NCBI GenBank assembly: GCA_019236735.1
Contig: JAFAIM010000060.1
Span: 1 to 64,000 of the forward strand
Source of the DNA: Burkholderiaceae bacterium
Lineage (GTDB): Bacteria > Pseudomonadota > Gammaproteobacteria > Burkholderiales > Burkholderiaceae_F
Direction of reading: 5' to 3'
Length of the DNA: 64,000 nt
Shown: piece after piece, positions 1 to 10,012 of the stretch
Layout: each line of letters starts with the position of its first letter
Position numbering within the stretch: position 1 is the stretch's first letter
Program-made: the position numbers and the translations under genes
The notes under the pieces: generated by a model
What the model was told of the DNA's origin: nothing
Databases searched by the model: none
The model's input: only the letters and a program-made list of their open reading frames with translations

Positions 1-50
1 AGGGGCGCGAAGGACGTCCAGTCTAATTTCGTGCAGCGACTATGCCTTCG

Positions 51-401
51 CTAGCCCCTCGTAGCGGACGTCTGCTGTAGCGCGGCGTTCGCCCCTTTGC
101 TCCGCCGCGGCCTGCCAGTACCACGGCGTCCACCTCCGGTTCCCTTCACTTCCTCGCGCAGGACCTGCCGCACCGCGTCCAGCATCGACTTCTGCTGGAT
201 GTAGCCGAGCAGTGCGTCGTTGATCAGTGTCTGGTAGTTACCTCCACCCGCTGCTTCAACAATCGAACGGAAGTGCTCGAGGACCCGATTGTCGAGTCGA
301 ATAGAGATCTTCGTCTTGCCGGGTTCCGGCTGGATGACAGGACCGCGGCGGCCTCTGGAGAAATCGAGATCACGGTGAGGTTCAGCTGCGACCCGCTTCA
401 T
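51..401 (-). CDS. brnA: BrnA-family antitoxin (orphan)
   Basis: This 116-residue protein carries a KISIRLDN...HFRS segment followed by a predicted helix around residues 30-75. That is the DNA-binding domain of BrnA antitoxins, which neutralise BrnT RNases and repress their own operon. The ATG at 401 (MKRVAAEP) is preferred over the ATG at 473 because it lies 17 bases inside the preceding BrnT-type reading frame, the overlap usual in brnTA operons. The C-terminus is basic (GGGRRGTGRPRRS). The matching toxin survives only as a fragment, so this antitoxin now appears to be alone. A generic ribbon-helix-helix regulator is the alternative. Confidence 0.75.
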   Translation of the reverse strand: MKRVAAEPHRDLDFSRGRRGPVIQPEPGKTKISIRLDNRVLEHFRSIVEAAGGGNYQTLINDALLGYIQQKSMLDAVRQVLREEVKGTGGGRRGTGRPRRSKGANAALQQTSATRG

Positions 402-555
402 ATTGCATCCTTTGCCGCCGACTGGCCTTCCATGCCGAGATGATCCGGATGAGGTCGGGGTGACGATACGCATAGCTGGGATCGTATGGACAATTGTACT
501 CCCGATCGATGCCAGGAGTGGTAGTACGACCGTGTTTCTGGCGCCGAAGCCAGCG
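382..555 (-). pseudogene. brnT toxin remnant (C-terminal part)
   Basis: Read leftward, this open stretch of about 57 codons ends in HPDLIRIISAWKASRRQ followed by RMQYEAG. This resembles the conserved C-terminus of BrnT RNase toxins (IRIISAR-A-RRER-YE). It is bounded upstream by an in-frame stop at 556-558 and contains no ATG, GTG or TTG start codon. The N-terminal part of the toxin, with the usual WD-K---N--KHG region, is missing. Its stop codon overlaps the start of the antitoxin gene, as in intact brnTA loci. I infer a deleted, inactive toxin gene. Confidence 0.55.
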
Positions 556-610
556 TCAGGCAGACGAATCTTGCGCTCGGCGGCAGAAGGTTCAGCCGCT
601 TGCGTTTGCG

Positions 611-3160
611 TCAGACCGTCGCCAAGGCCATGCGCTCGGATCGCTGCGACAGGCCTTCGAGCAGCTCGGCGGCGTTCGCCGGCGCCAGAGGCCGGGACAA
701 GAAGAAACCCTGGGCGCAGGCGCAGTCGAGCTCACGCAACCGGTCCAGCTGCATCTTGTTCTCTACGCCCTCTGCGATCACATCCTTTCCGAGAGCGTCG
801 GCGAGTCGGACAATGGCTCGAACGATCTCACCGCTTTCCTTGGTATCGCCAATCTGGCGCACGAACGAGCGGTCGATTTTCAAGCTCGTGATCGGCAGCG
901 CGGACAGATAGCTCAGCGACGAATAGCCGGTTCCGAAATCGTCCACACTCAGTCCCACGCCGAGCTCGCGCAGCTCCCTCAGCGTACCGGAGACACTTTC
1001 GAGCTTTTCCATCAGCTTGCTCTCGGTGATCTCCAGCGTCAGGCTGGCCGGCGGAACTCCCGCTTCGCGAAGCGCTTCACGCACGTGCTCGGCGAAGTGC
1101 GGCGCGCTCAGGTCCTTGCCGGAGATGTTGACGTGCACGACCAGCTCTCGCGACGCCGGAAAGGCGTCGTGCCACGCTCGCAGCTGGCGGCACACGCGCC
1201 GGATCGCCCACTGCGTCAGCTGGCCGATCAGCGCGGATTCTTCGGCTACCGGGATGAAGGATCCGGGGCCGATCAGGCCGCGCTGCGGATGCTCCCATCG
1301 CATCAGCGCTTCGAAACCCACCAACCTGCGCGGCTCGATCCGGTACAGCGGCTGGAACGCGAACGCCAACTGGCCGGACCCCATCGCCTGCTGCAGCTCG
1401 CTCTCGAGCTTCATGCGCTCGGAGGCCAGCTCGTACAAGCTGGCGTCGAACAGCGCATAGCAGGCTCGTCCCTTGTTCTTGGCCTTGTACATCGCCAGAT
1501 CGGCGTCGCGCATCACCTCCTCCGGCGATTCGTACCCCGGGTTGCTGAACGTGATGCCGATGCTGGCGCTGGTGCTGATCTCCGTTCCCGCGATCCAGAA
1601 GGGCTTGTGCAACGCGTCCTGTAGGCGCTCGGCCAGCACAACGGCCTGATGGGTGCCACCGCCCAGCTCGGTCAAGATCGCAAATTCGTCGCCGCCCAGC
1701 CGAGCCACCACGTCGGTCGGCCGCACGATCTGCTTGATGCGGCGCGCGGCGCGCACCAGGAACTTGTCGCCAGCACCGTGGCCCATGCTGTCGTTGATCC
1801 GCTTGAAGCGGTCGAAATCCAGGTACATCACCGCGAAATGGCGTGTCGGCTCGCGCCGGTGCATGTCGATCGCCGCGGTGAGCCGTTCGTAGAAACGGCT
1901 GCGGTTCGCCAGGTGCGTCAGGCTGTCGTGGTAGGCGATGTATCTGAGCTGACTTTCGGCCAGACGCCGCGCCGTGATGTCCTGTGCCTGGAAGATCAGG
2001 CAGGCTTCGGATTCGCCGGCGTCAGCGAAGAGCGCGCAGTGGAGCAGCATCCAGATGTCTGCGCCTTCCTGGGGACGGCAGCGCAATTCGAGCTCAACGG
2101 AATCGACCTCGCGCGCGAGAACACGCTCGAGCTGCGCATGCAGCGTGGCGGCGTCCTCGGCGACCAGCAGGTCGCCGAACGGCACCCCGTAGATCCTCTC
2201 CGCTGGCCGCTGCAGCAGCGCACACAGCGCGTGATTGGAACGCAGCAGCCGGCCGTCGGCGGCAACCAGTCCCATGCCGATTGCGGAATGCGTAAAGGCG
2301 CTCTGAAACCGCTTCTCGCTGCGTTCGAGCTCGCGCAGGTAGTGCGCCTGCTGTGCGGCTTCGCGCTGCGAGGCCTCGGCGCGCTCCCGGCTCGACCGCT
2401 CCAGCGCTTCGCGCTCGGTCGCTTCCTGCTGCGCGAAGTAGTAGTGCAGCGTGGCCTGGAACATCGCCACCATCGGGACGGCCACGATCAGCGTGGTGGC
2501 GCCGAACTGCCGGAAAGCCAGGTAGAGCACTGCGGCCACGGAAGCGCTTGCCGCGTAGCTCAAGCCGATCCAGCCGCCGTTATGGATGTTCTCGACGAGG
2601 TTCGGCCACTGCTTGCGCTTCAGCTGCAGCAGGGTGGCGGCGAGCGTCGAGCCGACGACGAAATAGCATGCCGCAAAGAGCATCGTGGCGACGAACACCC
2701 CGCCGTCGCCGCCGATTCCGGTGCCGCGCATTGTCTCGACCATCCACTGGTACGCGCTGGCGCACACCAGCATTGCCACCGCCGCGGCGGCCGGGCTGAA
2801 CAGGCGGCTGGACCAGCGCTTGGAAGAGCGCCAGGCGATCGCCGCAGACTCTGCTGCCGCTGCGAACACCGCTGCCTGCGGCCCGTACAACATCAGCAGC
2901 AAGAAAATGAAGATGTCGCCTGCGGCAAAGCAGTACTTGGTCTTCGGAATACGCAGCGGAAACATCGCTACGATGGCCGCCACCAGAGCGATGCCGAGCA
3001 CCTGCCACGCGTGCTCGCGCGGCAGTGACGCCACTTGCAAGATTGCGTAAGCGGCGGCGGCCAGCCCGGTCGCTGTCAGCGTCATCCAGTACAGCACCGC
3101 CCCCGGCGCGTAGTCCGGGAACAGGCGCAGCCGGATGCCGGTGATGGCCGCGAAGGGCAT
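611..3160 (-). CDS. Membrane GGDEF-EAL protein with PAS domain
   Basis: The protein has 849 residues. An N-terminal region of several hydrophobic segments (about 20-240) is followed by a short coiled coil, a PAS domain (about 285-400), a GGDEF domain (about 405-570, ARLGGDEFAIL near 490) and an EAL domain (about 580-835). The EAL catalytic set is visible: FEALMRW, VNISG, EITES, DDFGTGYSS, LKIDRSF, AEGVE and QGFF. It could therefore both make and hydrolyse cyclic di-GMP at the inner membrane. The ATG at 3160 overlaps the stop of the upstream peptidase gene (TGATG) and has a GGGAGAG ribosome site, so the two are probably translationally coupled. The signal sensed is unknown. Confidence 0.92.
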   Translation of the reverse strand: MPFAAITGIRLRLFPDYAPGAVLYWMTLTATGLAAAAYAILQVASLPREHAWQVLGIALVAAIVAMFPLRIPKTKYCFAAGDIFIFLLLMLYGPQAAVFAAAAESAAIAWRSSKRWSSRLFSPAAAAVAMLVCASAYQWMVETMRGTGIGGDGGVFVATMLFAACYFVVGSTLAATLLQLKRKQWPNLVENIHNGGWIGLSYAASASVAAVLYLAFRQFGATTLIVAVPMVAMFQATLHYYFAQQEATEREALERSSRERAEASQREAAQQAHYLRELERSEKRFQSAFTHSAIGMGLVAADGRLLRSNHALCALLQRPAERIYGVPFGDLLVAEDAATLHAQLERVLAREVDSVELELRCRPQEGADIWMLLHCALFADAGESEACLIFQAQDITARRLAESQLRYIAYHDSLTHLANRSRFYERLTAAIDMHRREPTRHFAVMYLDFDRFKRINDSMGHGAGDKFLVRAARRIKQIVRPTDVVARLGGDEFAILTELGGGTHQAVVLAERLQDALHKPFWIAGTEISTSASIGITFSNPGYESPEEVMRDADLAMYKAKNKGRACYALFDASLYELASERMKLESELQQAMGSGQLAFAFQPLYRIEPRRLVGFEALMRWEHPQRGLIGPGSFIPVAEESALIGQLTQWAIRRVCRQLRAWHDAFPASRELVVHVNISGKDLSAPHFAEHVREALREAGVPPASLTLEITESKLMEKLESVSGTLRELRELGVGLSVDDFGTGYSSLSYLSALPITSLKIDRSFVRQIGDTKESGEIVRAIVRLADALGKDVIAEGVENKMQLDRLRELDCACAQGFFLSRPLAPANAAELLEGLSQRSERMALATV

Positions 3161-5466
3161 CACGGCTCTCCCATTAAGCTCGAGTCATCGACGCCTGTGA
3201 CATTGGGTTGACCGCTTTCGCTCACCGCCATGCCTTCCGCGACTGCGATGCCCTCGGCAATTGCAAAGCCTTCCGCGACCGCCATGCCCTCGGCAATTGC
3301 AAAGCCTTCGGCGACCGCCATGCCCTCGGCGATCGCCATGCCGTTGCTCAGGACCACGCCCTTGGTCAGCACTGTTCCGCTGCCGCTGACGAGCCAGTTC
3401 GACAACGTTGCGGAGGGAACGAAGAACCCGGTTTGGCCGACGTACGACGTAGAGCCTGCCAGCGACGTCGCCCAGACCACGCCGGGAGTGACCAGCACCT
3501 CGTTTTGCAAGATCGGAGCCGACGCAATGGATTGAACGTACGTGTTGGCCGGCACCGTTGCGGGCCAGTACGTTACGGTCGTGCGGAGCACTCCCTGGTT
3601 CACCCAGACGATTCCCGGGTCGTAGATCGGCTGGTACTGCGTGAAAAGGGTCGAGCCGCTGAACAGATGGCTTCCGCCCGCCGTCACGATCCGGCCCCAC
3701 TGGAAGGTTTCGCCGTTGATCGTGGTCGAAGGTGTTGGAATCGCCTTGCCCGGCGCAAGCAGGTTGTCACCCGCGTGGATCGTGCCCGCGGCGATTGCCG
3801 GGCCGATGTCCGTGCGCAAGGCCTTGGCCAGTCGCACCGCGCCTTCGATGTTCAGCTCGCCGGCTCCCTGCTCGATCAGGAAATTGCCGGCCAGCGGCTG
3901 CGCCGTGTACTGCAGGATCGCCTTGATCAGCGGTGGCGTCAGCCCCGGATTGGCCTGCAGTAGCAATGCCGCGGTGCCCGCTACTGCGGGGGCCGCGATC
4001 GAGGTTCCGCTCAGATTGAACAGCTGCTGATCCCAGGGCTGCGACTTGCCGCCGTAGGGTGCGGACAGGATCGGGTAGGTCGCCGGCAGCCACGCCCAAT
4101 TTAGCGGCGAGCCGAGAATGTCCGAGGCGACCGCGCCGACAATCTTGTTGCCCGGAGCCACCAGATCCGGCTTGATCAGATTGTCGTAGTCGACGCTGCC
4201 GTCCGGGTCGAGCGAGACGCCGCGAGTCGGGCCGCGCGAGCTGAAGAAGTTGACGCTGTCGTCCGAGCGCGTAATCGTGCCGTGCGTGTTGGCCGAGCCT
4301 ACGGTGATCACCGACGGCTCATCGCCGGGCGAACTGATCGAGCCGTAGACCTCCGTTCCGTTCGGGCCCTTGCCGAAGTTGCCGGCCGCCACCACAACGG
4401 TGATGCCAGCGGCCACGGCGCTTCGGACCGCGCGGCACAGCGGGTCGGTCGTATACGACTCGGTCGAATCTGCGGCCAGGCTCAGGTTCATCACGCGGAT
4501 GTTGTATTGCTTGGCGTGATAAATGACCCAGTCGATCCCTTCCAGAACGTCGCTCACCTGCCCGCTGCCGTCGGCTCCGAGCACCTCGACGTCGAACAGA
4601 CTGGCATTCGGTGCGATCCCGGTAGAGTCGGTTCCCTGGTAGAAGCCGCGGCCCGCGGCGACCGAAGCGACATGGGTGCCGTGGCCGTAGTAGTCGCGCT
4701 GCAGTCCGGTGATGTTGATCGTCGAATCCAGGCTTGCCAACGCGTCGATGTCGGGCAGCGAGGCCAAATCCAAGCCCGGCGTCCAGGCCCGCAACCCGCC
4801 GAGTCCGACGTCGCCGGTCAGTGTCATGTTGACGGCATGCACGACCCGTGAGGCGCCGTATGCGTTGCTCATGTTGCGGTGGTTCCAGGCGATCCCGGAA
4901 TCGAGCACTGCAATGCCCACACCCGTGCCGTCCAGGCCGCTGTAAGCGGAACGGCCGTAGGTACGGACGGCGGGGGAGATCGCGCCGGTCACGTATTCGA
5001 GCGTGCTGGAGGTGCGCAGGGCGAGGCGGTTGGGCGAGACGCTCTGCACATCTGGCCGCGCCGCGATATTGGCGATCTGGTTTGCCGGCAACATCACCGA
5101 CAGCGCGGTGACCGAAAGGAATTGGTAGTAGACGGTGCCGCCATCGGCGACGACCGCTGCGCGCAGGCCCGCCAGCGTTGGGTCGGCGTTGTTGTTGGCG
5201 ACGATCAGCGCCTTGACATAACGAACGCCCTGCACGGTGTTGGCCCAGTTCAGCACAGGCGTTGTCGGGGCGGCGATCACGCCGAGCAGATCGATGGCGA
5301 TCTTGCTGGGCGCTCCATTCCCCGAGACCGCGCGAGCCGGCGCGGCTGCCAGTGCGAATACCACGGACGCCAGGCAGATCGCTCCCCGCCAGCCGGATGC
5401 GTTCGCAAGGCGAGGGCGACGCGAGGGTTCCGTGCGGCGAGGCAACGGTCTTGACTCCATGTTCAT
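3160..5466 (-). CDS. Secreted S8 (subtilisin-like) serine peptidase
   Basis: This protein of about 768 residues starts with a basic stretch and a hydrophobic signal ending in APARA, so it is exported. The subtilase triad is complete: Asp in VLDSGIA (about 189), His in GHGTHVASV (about 264) and Ser in SGTSIAAP (about 489), with the oxyanion Asn in AAGNFG. A PA-like or propeptide region precedes the catalytic core. The last 60 residues contain a six-residue repeat described separately. Starts at 5466 or 5460 are both possible; a GAGG lies 4-5 bases before the first and 8-10 before the second. The gene overlaps the downstream GGDEF-EAL gene. The substrate is unknown. Confidence 0.93.
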   Translation of the reverse strand: MNMESRPLPRRTEPSRRPRLANASGWRGAICLASVVFALAAAPARAVSGNGAPSKIAIDLLGVIAAPTTPVLNWANTVQGVRYVKALIVANNNADPTLAGLRAAVVADGGTVYYQFLSVTALSVMLPANQIANIAARPDVQSVSPNRLALRTSSTLEYVTGAISPAVRTYGRSAYSGLDGTGVGIAVLDSGIAWNHRNMSNAYGASRVVHAVNMTLTGDVGLGGLRAWTPGLDLASLPDIDALASLDSTINITGLQRDYYGHGTHVASVAAGRGFYQGTDSTGIAPNASLFDVEVLGADGSGQVSDVLEGIDWVIYHAKQYNIRVMNLSLAADSTESYTTDPLCRAVRSAVAAGITVVVAAGNFGKGPNGTEVYGSISSPGDEPSVITVGSANTHGTITRSDDSVNFFSSRGPTRGVSLDPDGSVDYDNLIKPDLVAPGNKIVGAVASDILGSPLNWAWLPATYPILSAPYGGKSQPWDQQLFNLSGTSIAAPAVAGTAALLLQANPGLTPPLIKAILQYTAQPLAGNFLIEQGAGELNIEGAVRLAKALRTDIGPAIAAGTIHAGDNLLAPGKAIPTPSTTINGETFQWGRIVTAGGSHLFSGSTLFTQYQPIYDPGIVWVNQGVLRTTVTYWPATVPANTYVQSIASAPILQNEVLVTPGVVWATSLAGSTSYVGQTGFFVPSATLSNWLVSGSGTVLTKGVVLSNGMAIAEGMAVAEGFAIAEGMAVAEGFAIAEGIAVAEGMAVSESGQPNVTGVDDSSLMGEP
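3223..3342 (-). repeat. 18-bp tandem repeat coding a G-x-A-x-A-E tail
   Basis: Near the 3' end of the peptidase gene, six to seven tandem units of 18 bp encode GMAIAE, GMAVAE, GFAIAE and close variants. The units alternate between methionine and phenylalanine at the second position and between isoleucine and valine at the fourth. Such regular hexapeptide periodicity could form a stacked beta structure or a surface-attachment stalk. That is inference only. The DNA repeat is likely to vary in copy number by slippage. Confidence 0.85.
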
Positions 5467-5669
5467 ATCCTCATCCCGTGCTCCGCAGAGCGCATCTAAA
5501 CTCCTTACGGCGGCCAGAGTGCGTAATCCGCCGGGCCATGGAAACCCGTTGTGGCACTCGCTCTCACATGCCAGTGAGAGCGACACAGTTCCGGTCATCA
5601 GACCCTATATCGGCTCCGGACATAGCGATCTTTAGGTAGCTCCACCGACTTTTTCGATAGGCTATGTAG

Positions 5670-6941
5670 ATGGACAAACTTAGGATCTGTGGCGGAGTAC
5701 AGCTGAAGGGCAGCGTTCCGGTGAGCGGCGCCAAGAATGCCGCTTTGAAGATGATGGCGGCGGCGCTGCTGACGCGCGACGAGCTTGTGCTGGACAACGT
5801 TCCGCGGCTGGCAGACATCGCGACGATGGGGCGGCTGCTGGCCGGAATGGGCGTGACGGTCGAGCGCGACGGTGATGCCAGTCATACGGTCGCGCTGCGC
5901 GCCGACGGCCTGCATTCGAACGAGGCGCCGTACGACCTGGTCAAGACGATGCGCGCCTCGATCGTCGTTCTCGGTCCGTTGCTGGCGCGTGTCGGTGCGG
6001 CGCGCGTGAGCCTCCCTGGCGGTTGCGCGATCGGCGCCCGCCCGGTCGACCAGCACCTGAAGGGGCTGCAGGCGTTGGGCGCGCAGATCCGGATCGAGCA
6101 TGGCTACATCGTCGCCGATCTCGGATCGAGCAAGCGCCTGCGCGGCGCGCGCATCGTGACGGATCTGGTGACGGTGACCGGCACCGAGAACCTGATGATG
6201 GCAGCGGTGCTGGCCGAGGGCGAGACCGTGATCGAGAACGCCGCGCGCGAGCCCGAGGTTGCCGACTTGGCGCAGTGCCTGAGCAAAATGGGCGCTCGGA
6301 TCCGCGGAGCCGGCACCGACCGCATCTCGATCGAAGGCGTCGAACGGCTGCATGCGGCCCGGTACCGAGTGATGCCCGACCGCATCGAGTCCGGCAGCTT
6401 CCTGGTGGCCGGCGCGATCACGCAGGGCGACGTTCGGCTCGAAGGCGCCGCGCCGGGCACGCTGGACGCAGTGCTGGAGAAGCTGCGCGAGGCGGGGGCC
6501 GATGTGCAAACCGGCGAGGACTGGATTCGACTGCGGATGAAGCGCCGGCCGAGCGCACTCGACCTGCGGACCGCTCCGTATCCCGGCTTTCCGACCGACA
6601 TGCAGGCACAGTTCATGGCGCTCGGCTGCGTGGCCGATGGCACGGGCACGATCGTCGAGACGATCTTCGAGAATCGCTTCATGCACGTGCTGGAGTTGCA
6701 ACGCCTGGGCGCCGATATCCGGATCGACGGCAACACGGCCGTAGTGCGCGGAGCGCCGCGCCTTTCGGCCGCACGCGTGATGGCGACGGACCTGCGGGCG
6801 TCAGCGAGCCTCGTGATCGCGGGCCTCGTTGCCGAGGGGGAAACCTGGGTCGACCGCATTTATCATCTGGACCGCGGCTACGAGAGGATGGAGCAGCGCT
6901 TGGCGCAGCTCGGCGCCCAGATCGAGCGCGTCACGGCATGA
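5670..6941 (+). CDS. murA: UDP-N-acetylglucosamine 1-carboxyvinyltransferase
   Basis: MurA transfers enolpyruvate from PEP to UDP-GlcNAc, the first committed step of peptidoglycan synthesis, in the cytoplasm. The 423-residue protein matches the usual length. It shows the K22-N23 substrate motif (SGAKNAALK) and the catalytic cysteine in the [14 protein letters not shown] loop (C119), so it should be fosfomycin-sensitive in principle. Its stop overlaps the start region of hisG by a few bases. The murA-hisG neighbourhood is typical of Burkholderiales. Confidence 0.98.
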   Translation: MDKLRICGGVQLKGSVPVSGAKNAALKMMAAALLTRDELVLDNVPRLADIATMGRLLAGMGVTVERDGDASHTVALRADGLHSNEAPYDLVKTMRASIVVLGPLLARVGAARVSLPGGCAIGARPVDQHLKGLQALGAQIRIEHGYIVADLGSSKRLRGARIVTDLVTVTGTENLMMAAVLAEGETVIENAAREPEVADLAQCLSKMGARIRGAGTDRISIEGVERLHAARYRVMPDRIESGSFLVAGAITQGDVRLEGAAPGTLDAVLEKLREAGADVQTGEDWIRLRMKRRPSALDLRTAPYPGFPTDMQAQFMALGCVADGTGTIVETIFENRFMHVLELQRLGADIRIDGNTAVVRGAPRLSAARVMATDLRASASLVIAGLVAEGETWVDRIYHLDRGYERMEQRLAQLGAQIERVTA

Positions 6942-6942
6942 C

Positions 6943-7581
6943 ATGATTACCTTAGCGCTGGCCAAGGGCCGGATCCTGGAAGAGGCCGGGCCTCTGCTGG
7001 GACGGGCCGGGATCGTTCCGCTGGAGGATCCTGCGGCGACGCGCAGCCTGATCATCGCCACCTCGGTACCGGATGTGCGCCTGGTGGCGGTGCGCGCTGC
7101 GGACGTGGCGACATACGTGCAGTACGGCGCCGCCGAAATGGGTGTGGCCGGCAAGGACATGCTGCTCGAGCACGGCGGCGCGGGCCTGTACCAGCCGCTC
7201 GAGCTCGGCATTGGGGTTTGTAGGCTGTGCGTGGCTGTGCCGAGCGGCTTCGACTACGCCGGCGCGGTGCGCCGCGGAGCACGGCTGCGCGTCGCCACCA
7301 AATACGTCCAGACCGCGCGCGAGTTCTTCGCCAACAAGGGTGTGCACGTGGACCTGATCCGCCTGTACGGCTCGATGGAGCTCGCGCCGCTGGCCGGGCT
7401 CGCTGACGCGATCGTTGACCTGGTGTCGACCGGCGGTACGCTGCGCGCGAACGGGCTGGTGGAAGTCGAGCAGATCGCCGCGATCAGCTCGCGGCTGATC
7501 GTCAGCCAGGCCGCCTACAAGCTGCACCAGCCGCGCCTGGCCGAGCTGATCGGTGCAATCGGCGCGGCGGTCTCGTCTTGA
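6943..7581 (+). CDS. hisG: ATP phosphoribosyltransferase catalytic subunit, short form
   Basis: HisG condenses ATP with PRPP in the first step of histidine synthesis. The ATG at 6943, one base after the murA stop, gives [16 protein letters not shown], the standard N-terminus, and a 212-residue protein. This is the short form lacking the C-terminal regulatory domain, which in known cases needs the HisRS-like partner HisZ for activity and feedback control. No hisZ is in this window. The phosphate-binding region [14 protein letters not shown] is present. Confidence 0.97.
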   Translation: MITLALAKGRILEEAGPLLGRAGIVPLEDPAATRSLIIATSVPDVRLVAVRAADVATYVQYGAAEMGVAGKDMLLEHGGAGLYQPLELGIGVCRLCVAVPSGFDYAGAVRRGARLRVATKYVQTAREFFANKGVHVDLIRLYGSMELAPLAGLADAIVDLVSTGGTLRANGLVEVEQIAAISSRLIVSQAAYKLHQPRLAELIGAIGAAVSS

Positions 7582-7598
7582 GCGGCGAGGCCTCGAGC

Positions 7599-8921
7599 AT
7601 GCAGACGCCGCCGACCCGGGTCCCGCTTCGGACCCTTGACACCGGTGAGCCGCAATTCGAAGCGCGCTTCCGCGAGCTCACGGCGCCCGCTGCAGCTTTC
7701 GACCCGGAAATCGATCGTCAAGCCGGAGCAATCGTCGACGACGTACGCCAGCGCGGCGACGCGGCACTGCTCGAATACACGCGGCGCTTCGACCGCGTAT
7801 CGGCCACCTCGGTGGCGGAACTGGAAATCGCGCCCAGCGAACTGCGTTCCGCCTTCGACGCGCTGTCGCCCGACGCGAGTGCGGCGCTGCAAGTAGCGGC
7901 GGAGCGGATCCGTTCGTTCCACCAGCGACAGCTCGGTGCCGACTGGAGCGTGACCGAGGCGGACGGCACCGTCCTGGGCCAGCGTCTGACACCGCTGGAG
8001 CGGGTGGGCTTGTACGTGCCGGGCGGCAAGGCGGCCTACCCATCCTCGGTGCTGATGAACGCGATCCCCGCCAGCGTCGCCGGCGTTCCGCAGATCGTGA
8101 TGGTCGTTCCGACCCCCGACGGCGTCCGCAATGCGATGGTGCTGGCGGCGGCGCACCTGGCGGGCGCCTCGCGAGTGTTCGCAGTGGGGGGCGCGCAGGC
8201 CGTGGCCGCACTGGCCTACGGTACCGAGACGATTCCTCGAGTCGACAAGATCGTGGGACCGGGGAATGCATACGTGGCCGCCGCCAAGCGTCGCGTGTTC
8301 GGTGCGGTGGGGATCGACATCATCGCGGGTCCGAGCGAGGTTCTCGTAATCTGCGACGGCGGCACCGATCCGGACTGGATCGCGATGGATCTGTTCGCGC
8401 AGGCCGAACACGACGAAATGGCGCAGGCGATCCTGCTGACCCCGCAAGCACAGTTCGTGCGCGCCGTGCAGGAGTCGATCGTCAGGCTGCTGCCGCAGAT
8501 GCCACGCGCCCGCATCATCGAGGCGTCGCTGCGAGCGCGCGGCGCGCTGATCCGCGTACGCGATCTGGCAGAGGCCTGCGAACTGGCCGACCGCATCGCA
8601 CCGGAGCACCTGGAGATTTCCACCGAGGATCCGCAACGCTGGGCAGCGCGCATCCGTCATGCAGGGGCCATTTTTCTCGGGCGCCATTCGAGCGAGGCGC
8701 TGGGCGACTACTGTGCCGGCCCCAATCACGTCCTGCCGACTGCGGGCACCGCGCGCTTCTCGTCGGCGCTGGGCGTGTACGATTTCCAAAAGCGCACCAG
8801 CCTGATCGCCGTTTCGGCCGCCGGCGCCCGCTCGCTTGGGGCGGTCGCAGCGACACTGGCACAGGCCGAGGAGCTTCCCGCGCACGCACGCAGCGCCCGG
8901 CTGCGCTTCGAGACACCATGA
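7599..8921 (+). CDS. hisD: Histidinol dehydrogenase
   Basis: This zinc enzyme oxidises L-histidinol to L-histidine in two NAD-dependent steps. Motifs seen include [57 protein letters not shown] (Zn and substrate residues) and GPNHVLPT. The ATG at 7599 follows a GAGG at 7587-7590 and is preferred, giving 440 residues. A TTG at 7578 overlapping the hisG stop would add seven residues. The gene overlaps hisC by four bases (ATGA). Confidence 0.97.
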   Translation: MQTPPTRVPLRTLDTGEPQFEARFRELTAPAAAFDPEIDRQAGAIVDDVRQRGDAALLEYTRRFDRVSATSVAELEIAPSELRSAFDALSPDASAALQVAAERIRSFHQRQLGADWSVTEADGTVLGQRLTPLERVGLYVPGGKAAYPSSVLMNAIPASVAGVPQIVMVVPTPDGVRNAMVLAAAHLAGASRVFAVGGAQAVAALAYGTETIPRVDKIVGPGNAYVAAAKRRVFGAVGIDIIAGPSEVLVICDGGTDPDWIAMDLFAQAEHDEMAQAILLTPQAQFVRAVQESIVRLLPQMPRARIIEASLRARGALIRVRDLAEACELADRIAPEHLEISTEDPQRWAARIRHAGAIFLGRHSSEALGDYCAGPNHVLPTAGTARFSSALGVYDFQKRTSLIAVSAAGARSLGAVAATLAQAEELPAHARSARLRFETP

Positions 8922-10012
8922 AAGCTTCGCCGCCAACTTTCCCGCGCCTCGAAGTGCTGCGCGACGAGGTGCGCGCCATGCGAGCCTACGCGGTGCCGGA
9001 CGCGAGCGGTTTGATCAAGCTCGATGCAATGGAGAACCCGTTTTCGCTGCCTCCCGGCCTGGCGCGCGAACTGGGTGAACGCCTGTCGGCAGTCGCGCTC
9101 AATCGCTATCCGCCCGCGGACCCGGCGCGCTTCAAACAGCGGCTCGCCCAGATGGCGGGACTGCCTGCCGGCAAGGCGCTGATGTTGGGCAACGGCTCCG
9201 ACGAGCTGATCCACTTGATGATCCAGGCTTGCGCTCGCCGCGACGAGCCGGGCGGCGCGGTGGTACTGGCTCCAACGCCGACGTTTGTGATGTACGAAGT
9301 GTTCGCTCGGCTGGACGGATGCCGCTTCACCGGCGTGCCGCTGCGGCCGGACTTCCGCCTCGATATCGAGGCGCTGCTGCACGCGATCGGGGCACAGCAG
9401 CCGGCGCTGGTGTTCCTCGCCTATCCCAACAATCCGACCGGGAACCTTTTCGCGCGCGGCGAGATCGAGGCGGTTTTGGATCGCGCACCCGGGCTGGTCG
9501 TGATCGACGAGGCGTACCTGCCGTTCGCGCAGCACACCTGGATGCCGCAACTGGAGGAGCGGCCCAACCTGGTCGTACTGCGGACGCTGTCGAAGTTGGG
9601 CTTGGCCGGGCTGCGCCTGGGCTATGCCTGCGCGGATGCGCGCTGGATCGCCGAGTTCGACAAGTTGCGGCCACCCTACAACGTCGGCGTTCTTCCGCTG
9701 GCCGCTGCCGGGTTTCTGCTGGAGCACTTCGAGGTGCTGCAGCGGCAGGCAGATGTGATTCGCTCGGAGCGCGACCGCCTTTTGCAGGCGTTGCGTGCGC
9801 GTCCGGAGCTGACGGCGTTCGACTCGGCCGCCAATTTCATCCTGTTCCGAGCGGCCGATCCGGACCGGCTGTTCGACGGCTTGCTCCGTCGCGGTATCCT
9901 GCTGAAGAATGTATCGGGATCGCATCCGCTGCTCGCGGGATGCCTGCGCGTGACCGTCGGCACGCCGCAGGAGAACGAAGCGTTTCTGCAGGCGCTGGGG
10001 GCCCTGTCGTGA
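8918..10012 (+). CDS. hisC: Histidinol-phosphate aminotransferase
   Basis: This PLP-dependent class I/II aminotransferase converts imidazole-acetol phosphate to histidinol phosphate. The 364-residue protein shows [23 protein letters not shown], the PLP-contacting Asp in VVIDEAY (about 197) and the Schiff-base lysine in [15 protein letters not shown] (about K226). It starts on the hisD stop (ATGA) and ends on the hisB start, so the three cistrons are coupled. Confidence 0.97.
   Translation: MKASPPTFPRLEVLRDEVRAMRAYAVPDASGLIKLDAMENPFSLPPGLARELGERLSAVALNRYPPADPARFKQRLAQMAGLPAGKALMLGNGSDELIHLMIQACARRDEPGGAVVLAPTPTFVMYEVFARLDGCRFTGVPLRPDFRLDIEALLHAIGAQQPALVFLAYPNNPTGNLFARGEIEAVLDRAPGLVVIDEAYLPFAQHTWMPQLEERPNLVVLRTLSKLGLAGLRLGYACADARWIAEFDKLRPPYNVGVLPLAAAGFLLEHFEVLQRQADVIRSERDRLLQALRARPELTAFDSAANFILFRAADPDRLFDGLLRRGILLKNVSGSHPLLAGCLRVTVGTPQENEAFLQALGALS

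Noticed and set aside
494-3028. Long rightward ORFs (376 and 459 codons) opposite the GGDEF-EAL gene
   Set aside because: They are mirror frames in GC-rich DNA; the opposite strand encodes complete PAS, GGDEF and EAL motifs.
3223-3342. Possible CRISPR-like array
   Set aside because: The 18-bp units are contiguous, in frame with the peptidase and have no spacers. No CRISPR array or cas gene was seen anywhere in the window.
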